Source: Acidobacteriota bacterium (GTDB lineage: Bacteria > Acidobacteriota > Terriglobia > Terriglobales > Acidobacteriaceae). Taken from it: a stretch of 64,000 bases of DNA. Where the stretch lies: the NCBI GenBank assembly GCA_021779935.1, contig JAJXZT010000040.1, positions 186,001 through 250,000 on the forward strand. The letters are read 5' to 3'. Of this stretch, positions 48,793 through 57,423 are shown one piece after another (position 1 is the first letter of the stretch; the number at the start of each line of letters is the position of its first letter). Under the pieces are notes generated by a model that was given only the letters and a program-made list of their open reading frames with translations, ran no database searches and had not been told where the DNA came from. The translations under genes were made by a program, and so were the position numbers.

Positions 48793-50472
48793 TCAGGCGT
48801 TCGCCTTCAACATCTGGTCGGCATTGTTCAGCGATGCGTCCGTCACCTTTGCTCCGCTGAGCATGCGGGCGATTTCCTGACGCCTCTGGTTCGCGTCCAT
48901 CCGGCGAACGGTCGTCCTGGTGCGCCCACCGGACTCCTGCTTTTCGATGAGGTAATGCTGGTCGGCAAACGAAGCGATTTGCGGCAGATGGGTAATGCAC
49001 AGCACTTGCTTGGTACGCGAGAGCGCCTTCAGCTTCTTGCCGACCGCGTCCGCCGCCCGGCCTCCAATACCCGTATCGATTTCGTCGAAGACCAGGGTCC
49101 GCTGATTGTCCGCCGCCTTGCGCGTGCGCCCGGCTTCGACGCTTGCCTTCAGGGCCAGCATGACGCGTGAAAGCTCTCCGCCCGACGCTATGTGCTCGAT
49201 CACTCCCAGTGGTTCGCCGGGATTGGCGGAGATGAGGTACGCGACCTGGTCAAATCCCGAGGGGCTCCAGTTGGCCTCCTCGTCCGAACCAGAAACTTCA
49301 ATCCGGAAGCGGGCCTTCATTGCAAGATCGTTGATCTCGGCTTCAACCGTCTTTTCCAGCTTTCGCGCCATCTCGTAGCGCTTCCGCGAGAGCGCCCTGG
49401 CCGACGCCAGATATTTTTCCGCCGCTTTTGCCAACTGCTTCCGCAAATCGGCAAGAACTTCGTCCTTGTTTTCCATCTCGCTCAACTTGCGGCGTAACTC
49501 TTCGCCATAGGCGATCACTTCGTCGAGCGTTTTGCCGTACTTGCGGCGCAAGCGTTCAAGCGTGGCGAGCCGGTCTTCGACCTCGGCAAGGCGCTCGGGT
49601 GATGCGTCGATTCCGTCGGCATAGTCGCGCAAGGTCGTGGCCAGGTCCTCCACGGTAATGCGCGCCGACTCCAGTGAGGCGAGTCCCTCCTGGAATTTCG
49701 GATCGAAGCGGACAAGGTCTTCCAACTGACGGGCCGCAGAACGCATGGTTCCCGTGGCCGAAGACTCACCTTCGTAAAGCGCTTCGAACGCGCCAACCGC
49801 CGCGCCGTATATACGCTCGGAATTTGCAAGCACGCGTTTCTCGGTCTCAAGCCGCTGGTCTTCGCCCTGTTCGGGCTTGGCGGCGTCGATCTCCTTCAGC
49901 TGAAAATTCCACAGGTCGAGCAGCCGCAGGCGATCCTGCTCGCCCTGTTCCAGCTCGGCAATTCTTTCGTGGATTCCGCGCCACTCGTGCCACGCATCCG
50001 ACGTAGCCTGTAAATCGATGCCCGCCGCGGCGTCCAGCAATGCCAGTCTTGCCGCCGGATCGAATCCCAGCATGGCCTCGTTCTGTGCGTGAATAATGGC
50101 CAGCTTCGGCGCCAGTTGACGAAGCACCGCCACGGTGGCCGGCTGGTTGTTGACGAAGACGCGGCCCTTGCCTCCCGCCGCGATCTCGCGCTTCAGGATG
50201 AGCTGCCCATCTTCGCCATCGAGGCCGTTAGCCTCAAGAATGTCCGCGACGGAAGGGGTGTCAACCTCGAAGACAGCGGCCACGGTCGCCTTGTCGGCCC
50301 CGTGACGCACGACATCGCTGGAGGCCTTGTCGCCGAGCAGCAGGGAGAGCGCATCGATGAGAATGGATTTTCCCGCTCCGGTTTCGCCGGTGAGAAGGTT
50401 CAGGCCCGTCGCGAATTCCACGACGATGTTATCGATGACGGCATAATTTTCCACTCGCAGTTCGCGCAGCAC
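48793..50472 (-). CDS. recN: DNA repair protein RecN
   Basis: 559 residues, SMC-like ATPase of double-strand-break repair. Walker A GETGAGKS at 29-36. A long coiled-coil middle runs from about 160 to 370. The C-terminal ABC signature and Walker B region read HIASGGELSRVMLALKA and TLVFDEIDTGIGGRAADAVG, followed by the H-loop QVLCITHLPQIASFADQHY. Slightly shorter than the about 555-570 norm only at the ends. It is monocistronic and divergent from the tol operon. Confidence 0.95.
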   Translation of the reverse strand: MLRELRVENYAVIDNIVVEFATGLNLLTGETGAGKSILIDALSLLLGDKASSDVVRHGADKATVAAVFEVDTPSVADILEANGLDGEDGQLILKREIAAGGKGRVFVNNQPATVAVLRQLAPKLAIIHAQNEAMLGFDPAARLALLDAAAGIDLQATSDAWHEWRGIHERIAELEQGEQDRLRLLDLWNFQLKEIDAAKPEQGEDQRLETEKRVLANSERIYGAAVGAFEALYEGESSATGTMRSAARQLEDLVRFDPKFQEGLASLESARITVEDLATTLRDYADGIDASPERLAEVEDRLATLERLRRKYGKTLDEVIAYGEELRRKLSEMENKDEVLADLRKQLAKAAEKYLASARALSRKRYEMARKLEKTVEAEINDLAMKARFRIEVSGSDEEANWSPSGFDQVAYLISANPGEPLGVIEHIASGGELSRVMLALKASVEAGRTRKAADNQRTLVFDEIDTGIGGRAADAVGKKLKALSRTKQVLCITHLPQIASFADQHYLIEKQESGGRTRTTVRRMDANQRRQEIARMLSGAKVTDASLNNADQMLKANA

Positions 50473-50552
50473 GGTCCCGACCTTCTAATACCTGAAATTT
50501 GCCGGAAGGATAGCACGAAACTACGAACCTTGCCGAGACATCGCAACCGGCC

Positions 50553-50603
50553 AATGCCCGATGGTACAACTGCTCGCGCAGCGCCTTCGCGCTATCGGGC
50601 ATT
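50553..50603. promoter_or_regulatory. Structured inverted repeat upstream of the tol operon
   Basis: AATGCCCGAT (50553-50562) pairs perfectly with ATCGGGCATT (50594-50603). An inner hairpin AGCGC-CTTC-GCGCT sits flush against the 3' arm. No T-tract flanks it. It lies between divergent recN and tolQ and could be an operator, an RNA leader structure or a repeat remnant. Confidence 0.45.
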
Positions 50604-50696
50604 CGGCACGTGACACGGTCTCATATGAAACTCATCGGTACATAGCAAGCTCGAAGAAAAATTGGCGCGCACGACTCAGGCTCGCTGTGTGGTGTC

Positions 50697-50702
50697 TATA
50701 AT
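50697..50702 (+). promoter_or_regulatory. Candidate -10 box of the tol operon
   Basis: A perfect TATAAT lies 44 bases before the tolQ ATG at 50746. No good -35 is seen at the expected distance, so only the -10 is annotated. Confidence 0.4.
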
Positions 50703-50745
50703 AATCAGTGGTGTATCCAACGAGTTACCACGCATAGAGAGAAGA

Positions 50746-51423
50746 ATGGACCCAACTACGTTGCTGGCCTCCGCCCTCGGCGGCGAGATTGTAAGCCTGA
50801 TTCAGCAGAGCGGCCTGGTCGCTAAACTGGTTCTCGTGATCCTGATGGTTTTTAGCGTCGCTTCCTGGACCATCATTGTCTCCAAGTGGGGGTTGTTCCG
50901 CCGCGCCCGCGTGCAGAGTGCGCGCTTTGTCCGCGCTTTTCGCAAGACAAATCGCCTCAATGAGATCGCCGCAGTCTCGGAGCAGTTCAAGCCGAGTCCG
51001 CTGGTGCCGGTATTTGAAGGCGCCGTGGAGGAACTGCGCAAGCAGGGCGGCAATGTCCGCACCACGCTGCTGCAACGTGCTCTTCAGGTCTCCGCATCCG
51101 AGGAGTTGACGCGCCTAGAGGACCGCCTGCCCTGGCTGGCGACGACCGGAGCGATCACTCCATTCATCGGACTCTTTGGCACGGTCTGGGGCATCATCGA
51201 TGCCTTCCATGGCCTGGGAACGGCCGGCGCCGCCACATTGCGGGCGGTTGCACCCGGAATTTCCGAAGCCCTCATCACCACCGCGGCCGGCCTTTTCGCG
51301 GCGATACCCGCCGTGATCGCCTACAACTATTTCTCGCAGGAGATTAAGCAGTTCGGCGCGCGCATGGATGACTTCAGCCTCGAGTTGCTCAACGTCATAG
51401 AACGCGGTTCCGAGCAGCGCTAA
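50746..51423 (+). CDS. tolQ: TolQ/ExbB-type proton channel subunit
   Basis: 225 residues from ATG 50746 (AGAGAGAAG upstream); the frame opens 28 codons earlier without support. Three transmembrane helices are visible: VLVILMVFSVASWTIIVSKW, then the pair around ATTGAITPFIGLFGTVWGIIDAF and ALITTAAGLFAAIPAVIAYNYF. These conserved TGAxxPFIGLFGTVWG and EALxTTAxGLxxAIPA segments define the TolQ/ExbB/MotA family. With TolR it uses the proton motive force to energise TolA for outer-membrane constriction. First gene of the tol-pal operon. Confidence 0.95.
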   Translation: MDPTTLLASALGGEIVSLIQQSGLVAKLVLVILMVFSVASWTIIVSKWGLFRRARVQSARFVRAFRKTNRLNEIAAVSEQFKPSPLVPVFEGAVEELRKQGGNVRTTLLQRALQVSASEELTRLEDRLPWLATTGAITPFIGLFGTVWGIIDAFHGLGTAGAATLRAVAPGISEALITTAAGLFAAIPAVIAYNYFSQEIKQFGARMDDFSLELLNVIERGSEQR

Positions 51424-51453
51424 CGGTTTACTCGGGCGAAACTGGAGCAAGAT

Positions 51454-51882
51454 ATGGCTTTCACCAACAACCAGGGCCGCACACAGAGTTCCCTCGCGGA
51501 CATCAACATCACTCCGCTGGTCGATGTCGTGCTCGTGCTGCTGATCATCTTCATGGTGACCGCGCCGATTCTGCAATCGGGAATCGAAGTTCAGGTGCCA
51601 AAGACGAAGACCGTGAAGCAGATCACGCAGGAGCGCCTGGTCATCACCATTGACAAGCAGCAGCGCGTCTACCTGGGCAACGATCCCATCAACATCAACG
51701 AAATTGCGACCAAGCTCCACGAAAAGATACGTGATCCACAGGGACAGTCGATCTTTATTCGCTCCGATGAGAACGTTCCATTCGGAGCATTCGCAACCGT
51801 CATGGATGCCGTGAAACAGGCTGGCATCACGAACGTGAGCATTGTGACGCAACCGATAAATGAGAATGCCGGCCAACGCTGA
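51454..51882 (+). CDS. tolR: TolR/ExbD-type protein
   Basis: 142 residues with a single N-terminal transmembrane helix carrying the proton-relaying Asp (NITPLVDVVLVLLIIFMVTAP). A periplasmic domain follows with a typical ExbD/TolR fold ending GAFATVMDAVKQAGITNVSIVT. It partners TolQ in the inner membrane. Its 3' end overlaps the TolA/TonB-like gene by 23 bases. Confidence 0.95.
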   Translation: MAFTNNQGRTQSSLADINITPLVDVVLVLLIIFMVTAPILQSGIEVQVPKTKTVKQITQERLVITIDKQQRVYLGNDPININEIATKLHEKIRDPQGQSIFIRSDENVPFGAFATVMDAVKQAGITNVSIVTQPINENAGQR

Positions 51883-52663
51883 CATCTTCAACCCGCACGA
51901 GAAGCTTGGCGGACCCTTTGCGGTATCGCTGGCACTGCACGCCCTGCTGTTTGCCTGTGCCATCTTCCTCCCCGCAATTCTCGGCCTGGGACGCGAGTCC
52001 TGGGGCAGCAACATCAACGGCAATGGCGACGCCATGACCGCGATGCTGGTGAATTCCGTTCCCCTTCCGGCAAATCCCGAGGCCACCAATGTGTTGGCAA
52101 ATGAATCAAAGGGACTAACGGAATCGCTGCCCAAGCCGAAAGAAGAAGCGAAGGCACCGGATGCGATTCCAATTCCCGACCGGACGGTGAAGGAGAAGAA
52201 AAAAGAAGAACGCATCACCCCGACCAGGCAGAAACCGCCACAATTGCCGCCACCGCCAATTTCGAACCAGGTTCCATTTGGCGAGGGTGGACCGGTGAGC
52301 GGTCCGTACGGTGTATTCACAACACCGAATGCAAAGGGAGGATTTGGATTTACCGGGAGTGGTGGAGATTTCGGCAGCAGGTGGGCCTGGTATGTCGATA
52401 TCGTGCGCCGTAAAGTCTCCGATAACTGGATGAAGTACGAGGTCGATCCGAGTGTTTCCAATGCTCATCGGGTTTATTTATATTTTGAGATCAATCGATC
52501 AGGAGCGCCGACCAACATTCGCATAGAACAGTCCAGTGGAATCCCCTCGCTCGACCAATCCGCGCTGCGGGCTCTGCAACGCATTGACACCTTCGGCCCA
52601 TTGCCCAGTGATTATCCGGGCTACAGTGTCTCCGTGGAATTCTGGTTCGACTACAAGCGATGA
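51860..52663 (+). CDS. tolA: TolA/TonB-like energy transducer
   Basis: 267 residues. An N-terminal signal-anchor helix (AVSLALHALLFACAIFLPAIL) is followed by a Lys/Pro-rich periplasmic linker (about 90-140, including KPKEEAKAPDA and RQKPPQLPPPPIS) and a C-terminal TonB-type domain (about 175-267) with SDNWMKYEV and the SGIPSLDQSALRALQRI helix. Position between tolR and tolB favours the TolA role. The C-terminal domain is TonB_C-like, as is usual outside Proteobacteria. Confidence 0.85.
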   Translation: MRMPANADIFNPHEKLGGPFAVSLALHALLFACAIFLPAILGLGRESWGSNINGNGDAMTAMLVNSVPLPANPEATNVLANESKGLTESLPKPKEEAKAPDAIPIPDRTVKEKKKEERITPTRQKPPQLPPPPISNQVPFGEGGPVSGPYGVFTTPNAKGGFGFTGSGGDFGSRWAWYVDIVRRKVSDNWMKYEVDPSVSNAHRVYLYFEINRSGAPTNIRIEQSSGIPSLDQSALRALQRIDTFGPLPSDYPGYSVSVEFWFDYKR

Positions 52664-52711
52664 ACACTTCCGTGCATGGTGACATCGCGCTTTGCTTGGA
52701 GTAACTTCAGA

Positions 52712-54049
52712 ATGGTGGCGATGAAAAAATTCGCAATCCTGATCGTAATGATGGCTGCCGCGCTTCTCCCCGCGGCGGCACAAGACTGGATTCGTACGGG
52801 AACAGGGCTCGGAGTCGAACGCATTCGAATCGCCGCTCCGGACTTCAAGACAACCTCGACAGACCCCAAGACGGCCCCACTTCTTCAGACTTTCAACAGC
52901 GTTTTCTGGAATGACCTCGAACAGGCAGGCATCTTCGAGATGGTCTCGAAGAGCTTCTATCCGCTGGGAAGTTTCGGGGCACCGGCCGACATACAGTTGG
53001 AGGCCTGGGGCAATCCGCCTCCCAACGCCGGGATGCTCACCTTCGGCAGCTTTAATGTCGGCAGCGGATACATCACCATGCAGGGCTGGTTGTACGACGT
53101 CAAGAACCCGCAAACGCCACAGGTTCTTGCCCGCCAGTACCATGAAACGGCAACCGACGAGAATGCCCGCCTCATTGCGCATAAATTTGCCGACGAAATC
53201 ATCTTCCGGCTTGGCGGTGGAATTCCCGGTATTGCTGAAAGCAAAATCTTTTTTGTACGCGGCAGCAATGGTCACAAGGAAATCTGGGAGATGGATTATG
53301 ACGGCGCGAACCAGCACGCCATTACCCACCTGGGCACCATTTCCCTGTCGCCGCGCGTGTCGCCCGACGGAACCCGTCTCGCCTTCTCGTCGTTCCTCCA
53401 CGGCGGGCCGGACATCCTCATGTATTCGCTCGTACTGAATCGCCTCGTGCGATATCCGCGCTTTGGCGGCGGCAATCTCTCGCCCGCGTGGTCACCAGAC
53501 GGCAACACGATTGCGTTTTCCTCTTCCCGCACCGGCGATCCTGAAATTTATACCGCTGATGCCGACACAGGGTTGAAACTCAAACGCCTGACCGCCTACA
53601 AAGGCCCGGATGTTTCTCCCGTGTGGAATCCGAAAACAGGCGTGCAGATCGCCTGGGTCAGCGGACGAACGGGACTCCCGCAAATCTACGTGATGGATTC
53701 CGATGGAACCAACGTGATCCGGATGACGGACGGCGGTTACGCTGTCTCTCCGTCCTGGTCCCCCAATGGGCAATTCCTGGCATTTTCGTGGATACGGCAC
53801 TATGGACCCGGGGCTCCGGGCGCGGAAGACATTTATATTATGGACGTAGCCAGCCATCAGTGGGTGCAGCTCACTCACGATGGCGGACGAAACGATTTTC
53901 CATCCTGGTCGCCGGACGGACGCCACATCGTCTTTCAATCCAGCCGGTCCGGATCGGAAGAAATCTGGACGATGCTTGCCGACGGCAGTCAACAAAAGCA
54001 GGTGACGTTCAGCGGTGTGAATTCGCAGCCGTTTTGGAGTGCGAAGTAG
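52712..54049 (+). CDS. tolB: Periplasmic beta-propeller protein TolB
   Basis: 445 residues from ATG 52712 (GGAG ten bases upstream); an ATG nine bases later is also possible. Signal peptide MKKFAILIVMMAAALLPAAAQ. An N-terminal TolB alpha/beta domain (about 30-175) precedes a six-bladed WD40-like propeller with repeated SPDGxxIAFxS motifs (LSPRVSPDGTRLAFSS, SPAWSPDGNTIAFSS, SPSWSPNGQFLAFSW, FPSWSPDGRHIVFQS). It binds Pal and is released by TolA during cell-envelope constriction. Confidence 0.95.
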   Translation: MVAMKKFAILIVMMAAALLPAAAQDWIRTGTGLGVERIRIAAPDFKTTSTDPKTAPLLQTFNSVFWNDLEQAGIFEMVSKSFYPLGSFGAPADIQLEAWGNPPPNAGMLTFGSFNVGSGYITMQGWLYDVKNPQTPQVLARQYHETATDENARLIAHKFADEIIFRLGGGIPGIAESKIFFVRGSNGHKEIWEMDYDGANQHAITHLGTISLSPRVSPDGTRLAFSSFLHGGPDILMYSLVLNRLVRYPRFGGGNLSPAWSPDGNTIAFSSSRTGDPEIYTADADTGLKLKRLTAYKGPDVSPVWNPKTGVQIAWVSGRTGLPQIYVMDSDGTNVIRMTDGGYAVSPSWSPNGQFLAFSWIRHYGPGAPGAEDIYIMDVASHQWVQLTHDGGRNDFPSWSPDGRHIVFQSSRSGSEEIWTMLADGSQQKQVTFSGVNSQPFWSAK

Positions 54050-54145
54050 TCTGGGTTTAAACTTTGCAGTTGTGTCGTGAAACTATTTTACGGGCGGCTC
54101 TGTAGGCCGCCGTGTGTTGCGAGTTTTCTCGCACTGGAGGATGAG

Positions 54146-54886
54146 GTGAATCACAGCAGGTTAAAGTGGTTTTTCCTTCTGCTGGCGTTGTTCGGAGTTA
54201 TGGCGTTGGGGGCGTGCCACAAAAAAGTAACGCCACCGCCGCCGCCACCACCGCCGCCGCCGGCAAAACCAACCGCATCACTGACTGCCAGCCCAGCATC
54301 GATTGAGCGCGGCCAGTCGAGCACGCTGACCTGGTCGACAGAGAATGCGACCACCGTCACCATCGAGGGCATCGGTACAGTGGATGCAAACGGATCGCGC
54401 GATGTCAGCCCGGCCGATTCCACCACGTACACCCTTACGGCAAAAGGCCCTGGCGGAGAGGCGAGCGCCAATGCTCGCGTCACCGTAACCGTGCCACCAC
54501 CTCCACCTCCGCCGCCGGCGCCGAGCGTGACCGACGAAGAACTCTTCACGCAAAACGTGAAAGATGTCTACTTCGATTACGACAAATACGACATTCGCCC
54601 CGGCGACAAAGACGTCCTCCAGGCGAACGCGACCTTCTTCGAGCAGCATCCGAACATCAAGTTCACGATTGAAGGTCACTGCGACGAACGCGGCTCCACC
54701 GAGTACAACCTGGCCCTCGGCGCAAATCGCGCCAATGCGGCCCGAGATGCGCTGGTGGCAGCAGGCGTTCCCGCCAGCAGCATCAAGACGATCAGCTACG
54801 GCAAGGAAAAACCGTTCTGCACCGAGCACACGGAAGAGTGCTGGCAGCAGAATCGCCGTGACCACTTCGTCTTCGGCCAGCAGTAA
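54146..54886 (+). CDS. pal: Peptidoglycan-associated lipoprotein Pal with an added Ig-like domain
   Basis: 246 residues from GTG 54146, fixed by GGAGG five bases upstream. The lipobox L-G-A-C places the lipidated cysteine at 24. A run of ten prolines follows (about 30-39), then an Ig-like domain (about 45-115, starting LTASPASIERGQSSTLTWS), a second poly-proline run, and the OmpA-like domain (about 135-246). The latter carries peptidoglycan-binding residues in FTIEGHCDERGSTEYN. Typical Pal proteins are about 150-180 residues and lack the Ig-like insert. It tethers the outer membrane to the wall and binds TolB. Confidence 0.92.
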   Translation: MNHSRLKWFFLLLALFGVMALGACHKKVTPPPPPPPPPPAKPTASLTASPASIERGQSSTLTWSTENATTVTIEGIGTVDANGSRDVSPADSTTYTLTAKGPGGEASANARVTVTVPPPPPPPPAPSVTDEELFTQNVKDVYFDYDKYDIRPGDKDVLQANATFFEQHPNIKFTIEGHCDERGSTEYNLALGANRANAARDALVAAGVPASSIKTISYGKEKPFCTEHTEECWQQNRRDHFVFGQQ

Positions 54887-54910
54887 AAGCGTAATTCTGT
54901 AACGAAACAC

Positions 54911-54975
54911 GGGGCGTTCCCGGTCCTCTCTCTGCGCGGTGATCGTGGCTGCCTGGGAGTTGGACGGGACGCCCC
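54911..54975. ncRNA. Putative structured element between pal and cpoB
   Basis: GGGGCGTTCCCG (54911-54922) pairs with CGGGACGCCCC (54965-54975) in an 11-bp stem with one bulged T, closing a 42-base interior. No T-tract follows on either strand. It could be an RNA processing site, a regulatory leader for cpoB or a repeat. No known RNA family is recognised. Confidence 0.35.
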
Positions 54976-55080
54976 AAATTGTTAACGGAACGCATTTATG
55001 CGCGTCTATCTCAAGTAAACGCAAAGTGTTCCACCGGATGCGCCACTCGCCTGTAAACTGAATGTTGCAGGAGTAATTTC

Positions 55081-55950
55081 ATGATCGGAACGGGGCAACG
55101 TATGCGATTCCAGAAGACCGTAGCCACCCTAGCCCTTGCAGCGTTTCTGCTCACTGCGGCGACGCCGTCGTTCGCCGTAAGCAAGGAAATTATTCAACTC
55201 CAGACACAGGTCCAGGCGCTTACCGACCAGATACAACGGCTCCAGCAATCGATTGATGAACGCATGGGCGTCATGCGCAGCCTTGTGGAGCAGAGCACCG
55301 ACAACGTCAACAAGCTCTCCAATTCGCTCGCTGCGGTACAGAAGACTCTGCAACAGCAGAACCTCGACACCCACACCAAGCTCGACCAGACCTCGGGGCA
55401 GATACAGACGCTCAACGACTCCATCGACGAGATCCGCGCCCGCCTCGACAAGATCAGCAAGCAACTGTCCGATATGGCCAGCGCACAACAAAGCATGATG
55501 GTGCAACAGGCCACGACACAGCAGCCGGCGCAACAGCCCTCACAGCCGCAGGCCCCGCCGCCCGACGTGCTCTATAACAACGCCCTCCGCGATTACAACG
55601 CGGGCCGTTACGACCTGGCCATCCAGCAATTCCAGCAGTACGTTCAGTATTACGCCAATACCGATCTCGCCGGCAACGCACAGTTCTATATCGCCGATAT
55701 CGAGTACCGGCAGGGCAATTACGATGCGGCAGTAAAGGACTACAACAAGGTCCTGGAGCAGTTCCCCAGCGGAAACAAGGCTGCATCGGCGCAGTTGCGA
55801 AAGGGATATGCGCTGCTCGAACTTGGCCAGCGCGAGGCGGGAATTCGCGAACTCAATTCACTGATCCAGCGTTTTCCGCGCAGCATTGAAGCGACGCAGG
55901 CACGCGACCGTCTGCGCAAGCTCGGCGTGACGCCCACCCGGCGTAAGTAG
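55081..55950 (+). CDS. cpoB: Tol-Pal system coordination protein CpoB/YbgF
   Basis: 289 residues; AGGAG eight bases before ATG 55081. Signal peptide about 8-32. An N-terminal coiled coil (about 35-140: IIQLQTQVQALTDQIQRLQQS, SIDEIRARLDKISKQL) mediates trimerisation. A Gln/Pro-rich linker (QQATTQQPAQQPSQPQ) and a C-terminal TPR domain (about 165-285) follow. It coordinates peptidoglycan synthesis with outer-membrane constriction. Last gene of the tol-pal cluster, 194 bases after pal. Confidence 0.92.
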   Translation: MIGTGQRMRFQKTVATLALAAFLLTAATPSFAVSKEIIQLQTQVQALTDQIQRLQQSIDERMGVMRSLVEQSTDNVNKLSNSLAAVQKTLQQQNLDTHTKLDQTSGQIQTLNDSIDEIRARLDKISKQLSDMASAQQSMMVQQATTQQPAQQPSQPQAPPPDVLYNNALRDYNAGRYDLAIQQFQQYVQYYANTDLAGNAQFYIADIEYRQGNYDAAVKDYNKVLEQFPSGNKAASAQLRKGYALLELGQREAGIRELNSLIQRFPRSIEATQARDRLRKLGVTPTRRK

Positions 55951-55955
55951 CCGCG

Positions 55956-56279
55956 CTACTCTTCTGGAAGCTTGAGCTGGAGTTCGCGCAGACAATAGCG
56001 CAACTCCAGCGAGAGTTCCCGGATGCGCATTCCGTCCTGCACCATCAGCTTACAGGCGAGGGCGGTGCGCTCTGGAGTGCCTTCCCCCAGGTCGTACCTG
56101 ATGCGGCAGTATTGACATTCTTCATTCCAGCAAAAACGCCCATAGGCAATTCTCTCCGCCGCCACATATTGCAGCGCGCGCAGCAGCATGTTGTTTGCTG
56201 GAACTTGAACCCCGCGGTCAAGCAGATGGATAGTGACCAGCTTGTCGTACGGTCGAAACAGCGGTCCAGGGCTGCTCAT
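55956..56279 (-). CDS. Small 2Fe-2S ferredoxin-like protein
   Basis: 107 residues from ATG 56279; the frame extends upstream but the start after TGT/GAA-rich sequence is preferred. A beta-grasp opening (DKLVTIHLLDRGVQVPANNMLLRALQ) is followed by a C-x4-C-x2-C motif, FCWNEECQYCRIRYD, and a final Cys in TALACKLMVQDGMRI. This is the ligand pattern of plant-type and NuoG-N-like 2Fe-2S ferredoxins. The C-terminal helix is charged. It stands alone on the minus strand, its stop 5 bases from the cpoB stop, and is separated by a terminator from korAB, for which it could serve as electron partner only speculatively. Confidence 0.75.
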   Translation of the reverse strand: MSSPGPLFRPYDKLVTIHLLDRGVQVPANNMLLRALQYVAAERIAYGRFCWNEECQYCRIRYDLGEGTPERTALACKLMVQDGMRIRELSLELRYCLRELQLKLPEE

Positions 56280-56324
56280 CGTTTCCGATTGTAACCCGAG
56301 TCGCAAGCCTCCCATCTCACAAAC

Positions 56325-56351
56325 AAAAGGCCTCGCCTGGCAGCGAAGCCT
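56325..56351 (-). terminator. Rho-independent terminator after korAB
   Basis: Nine-base arms AGGCCTCGC/GCGAAGCCT (one mismatch) around a 6-base loop, followed on the minus strand by TTTTGTTTG. It lies 25 bases past the korB stop. Confidence 0.7.
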
Positions 56352-56376
56352 CTTCACGCAAAGCGTCTTTTGAGTC

Positions 56377-57423
56377 CTAACGCAACTCCTCCATGCACTC
56401 TTCCAAAACCTTGCGCGACGGCCGCACGCGTTCCTCTGGCAAGGTCGCTAGTGGCACATCTGTCATGTTCAACATGTCGGCAAAGTTCGGTTTCTCGGTA
56501 TTGATGTAAAATACACCGGTCAGCGCCTCTTCCGCCTCGTGCGCCAGGGACAACCGCTTGACCGCTTCGATCCTGTTCGTCGGATCGTAGTCCTCCTCCA
56601 GCTTTCGCAGCCGCAGTTGCGAACCGTCGTGCATCGTGATGTTCACGCTGGTACCGGGATCGTAGTCCACGGCAATGTCCTCAAACGCCGGAACGAAATT
56701 CACATCCTGCAGCGGCTCCTCGTGGTCCTTCATGTACTTATAGGACTTCGTGGAACCCTCGTGATCGTTGAATGTCACGCAAGGAGAAATCACGTCGACC
56801 ATGACGGTTCCCCGGTGCGCAATGGCCGCCTTCAGGATCGAGTGCAGTTGGCGCTTGTCGCCGGAGAAGGATCGCGCCACGAACGTCGCGCCCAGTTCAA
56901 TCGCCAGCGAGCAGGTATCGATCGGGGGCAGTTCGTTGATCACGCCGGTCTTCAACTTCGAGCCGACATCGGCAGTCGCCGAGAACTGTCCCTTCGTCAG
57001 GCCGTAAACGCCATTGTCCTCGATGATGTAAATAATCGGCAGATTCCGCCGCATCAGGTGGATGAATTGCCCTATGCCGATGGACGCCGTATCGCCATCG
57101 CCACTGACGCCCAGCGCAATCAGTCGTTGGTTCGCCAGTACCGCGCCTGTCGCTACCGAGGGCATGCGACCGTGCACCGAGTTGAAGCTGTGGGAGCGAG
57201 ACATGAAATACGCCGGGCTCTTCGACGAACATCCAATGCCCGAAAGCTTCGCCACGCGCTCCGGTTGAACACCCATTTCGTAGAAGGCGTCGATGATGCG
57301 CTCGGAGATGGCGTTGTGGCCGCACCCCGCGCAGAGCGTCGTCTTGCCGCCGCGATAATCCAGCACCGCGAGTCCTAAGCGGTTCATCTTCGGTTGCGGT
57401 TGTGGAGCTGGTGTGCTGGCCAT
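56377..57423 (-). CDS. korB: 2-oxoacid:ferredoxin oxidoreductase, beta subunit
   Basis: 348 residues, thiamine-diphosphate subunit. Cluster/cofactor cysteines are visible in LCAGCGHN and GIGCSSKSP, and the TPP motif is GDGDTASIGIGQFIHLMRRN. The later EDNGVYGLTKGQFSAT and PCVTFND are family-typical. With the alpha subunit it oxidatively decarboxylates 2-oxoglutarate (or a related 2-oxoacid) with CoA, reducing ferredoxin. The ATG overlaps the korA stop by one base (TAATG). Confidence 0.93.
   Translation of the reverse strand: MASTPAPQPQPKMNRLGLAVLDYRGGKTTLCAGCGHNAISERIIDAFYEMGVQPERVAKLSGIGCSSKSPAYFMSRSHSFNSVHGRMPSVATGAVLANQRLIALGVSGDGDTASIGIGQFIHLMRRNLPIIYIIEDNGVYGLTKGQFSATADVGSKLKTGVINELPPIDTCSLAIELGATFVARSFSGDKRQLHSILKAAIAHRGTVMVDVISPCVTFNDHEGSTKSYKYMKDHEEPLQDVNFVPAFEDIAVDYDPGTSVNITMHDGSQLRLRKLEEDYDPTNRIEAVKRLSLAHEAEEALTGVFYINTEKPNFADMLNMTDVPLATLPEERVRPSRKVLEECMEELR

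Noticed and set aside
48506-49000. 164-codon minus-strand frame between ispH and recN
   Set aside because: Most overlaps recN in another frame; no start signal and no recognisable domain, though its last 60 codons look mildly protein-like.
54215-54265. CCG-rich run as a DNA repeat of interest
   Set aside because: It encodes the poly-proline linker of Pal and is explained as coding sequence.
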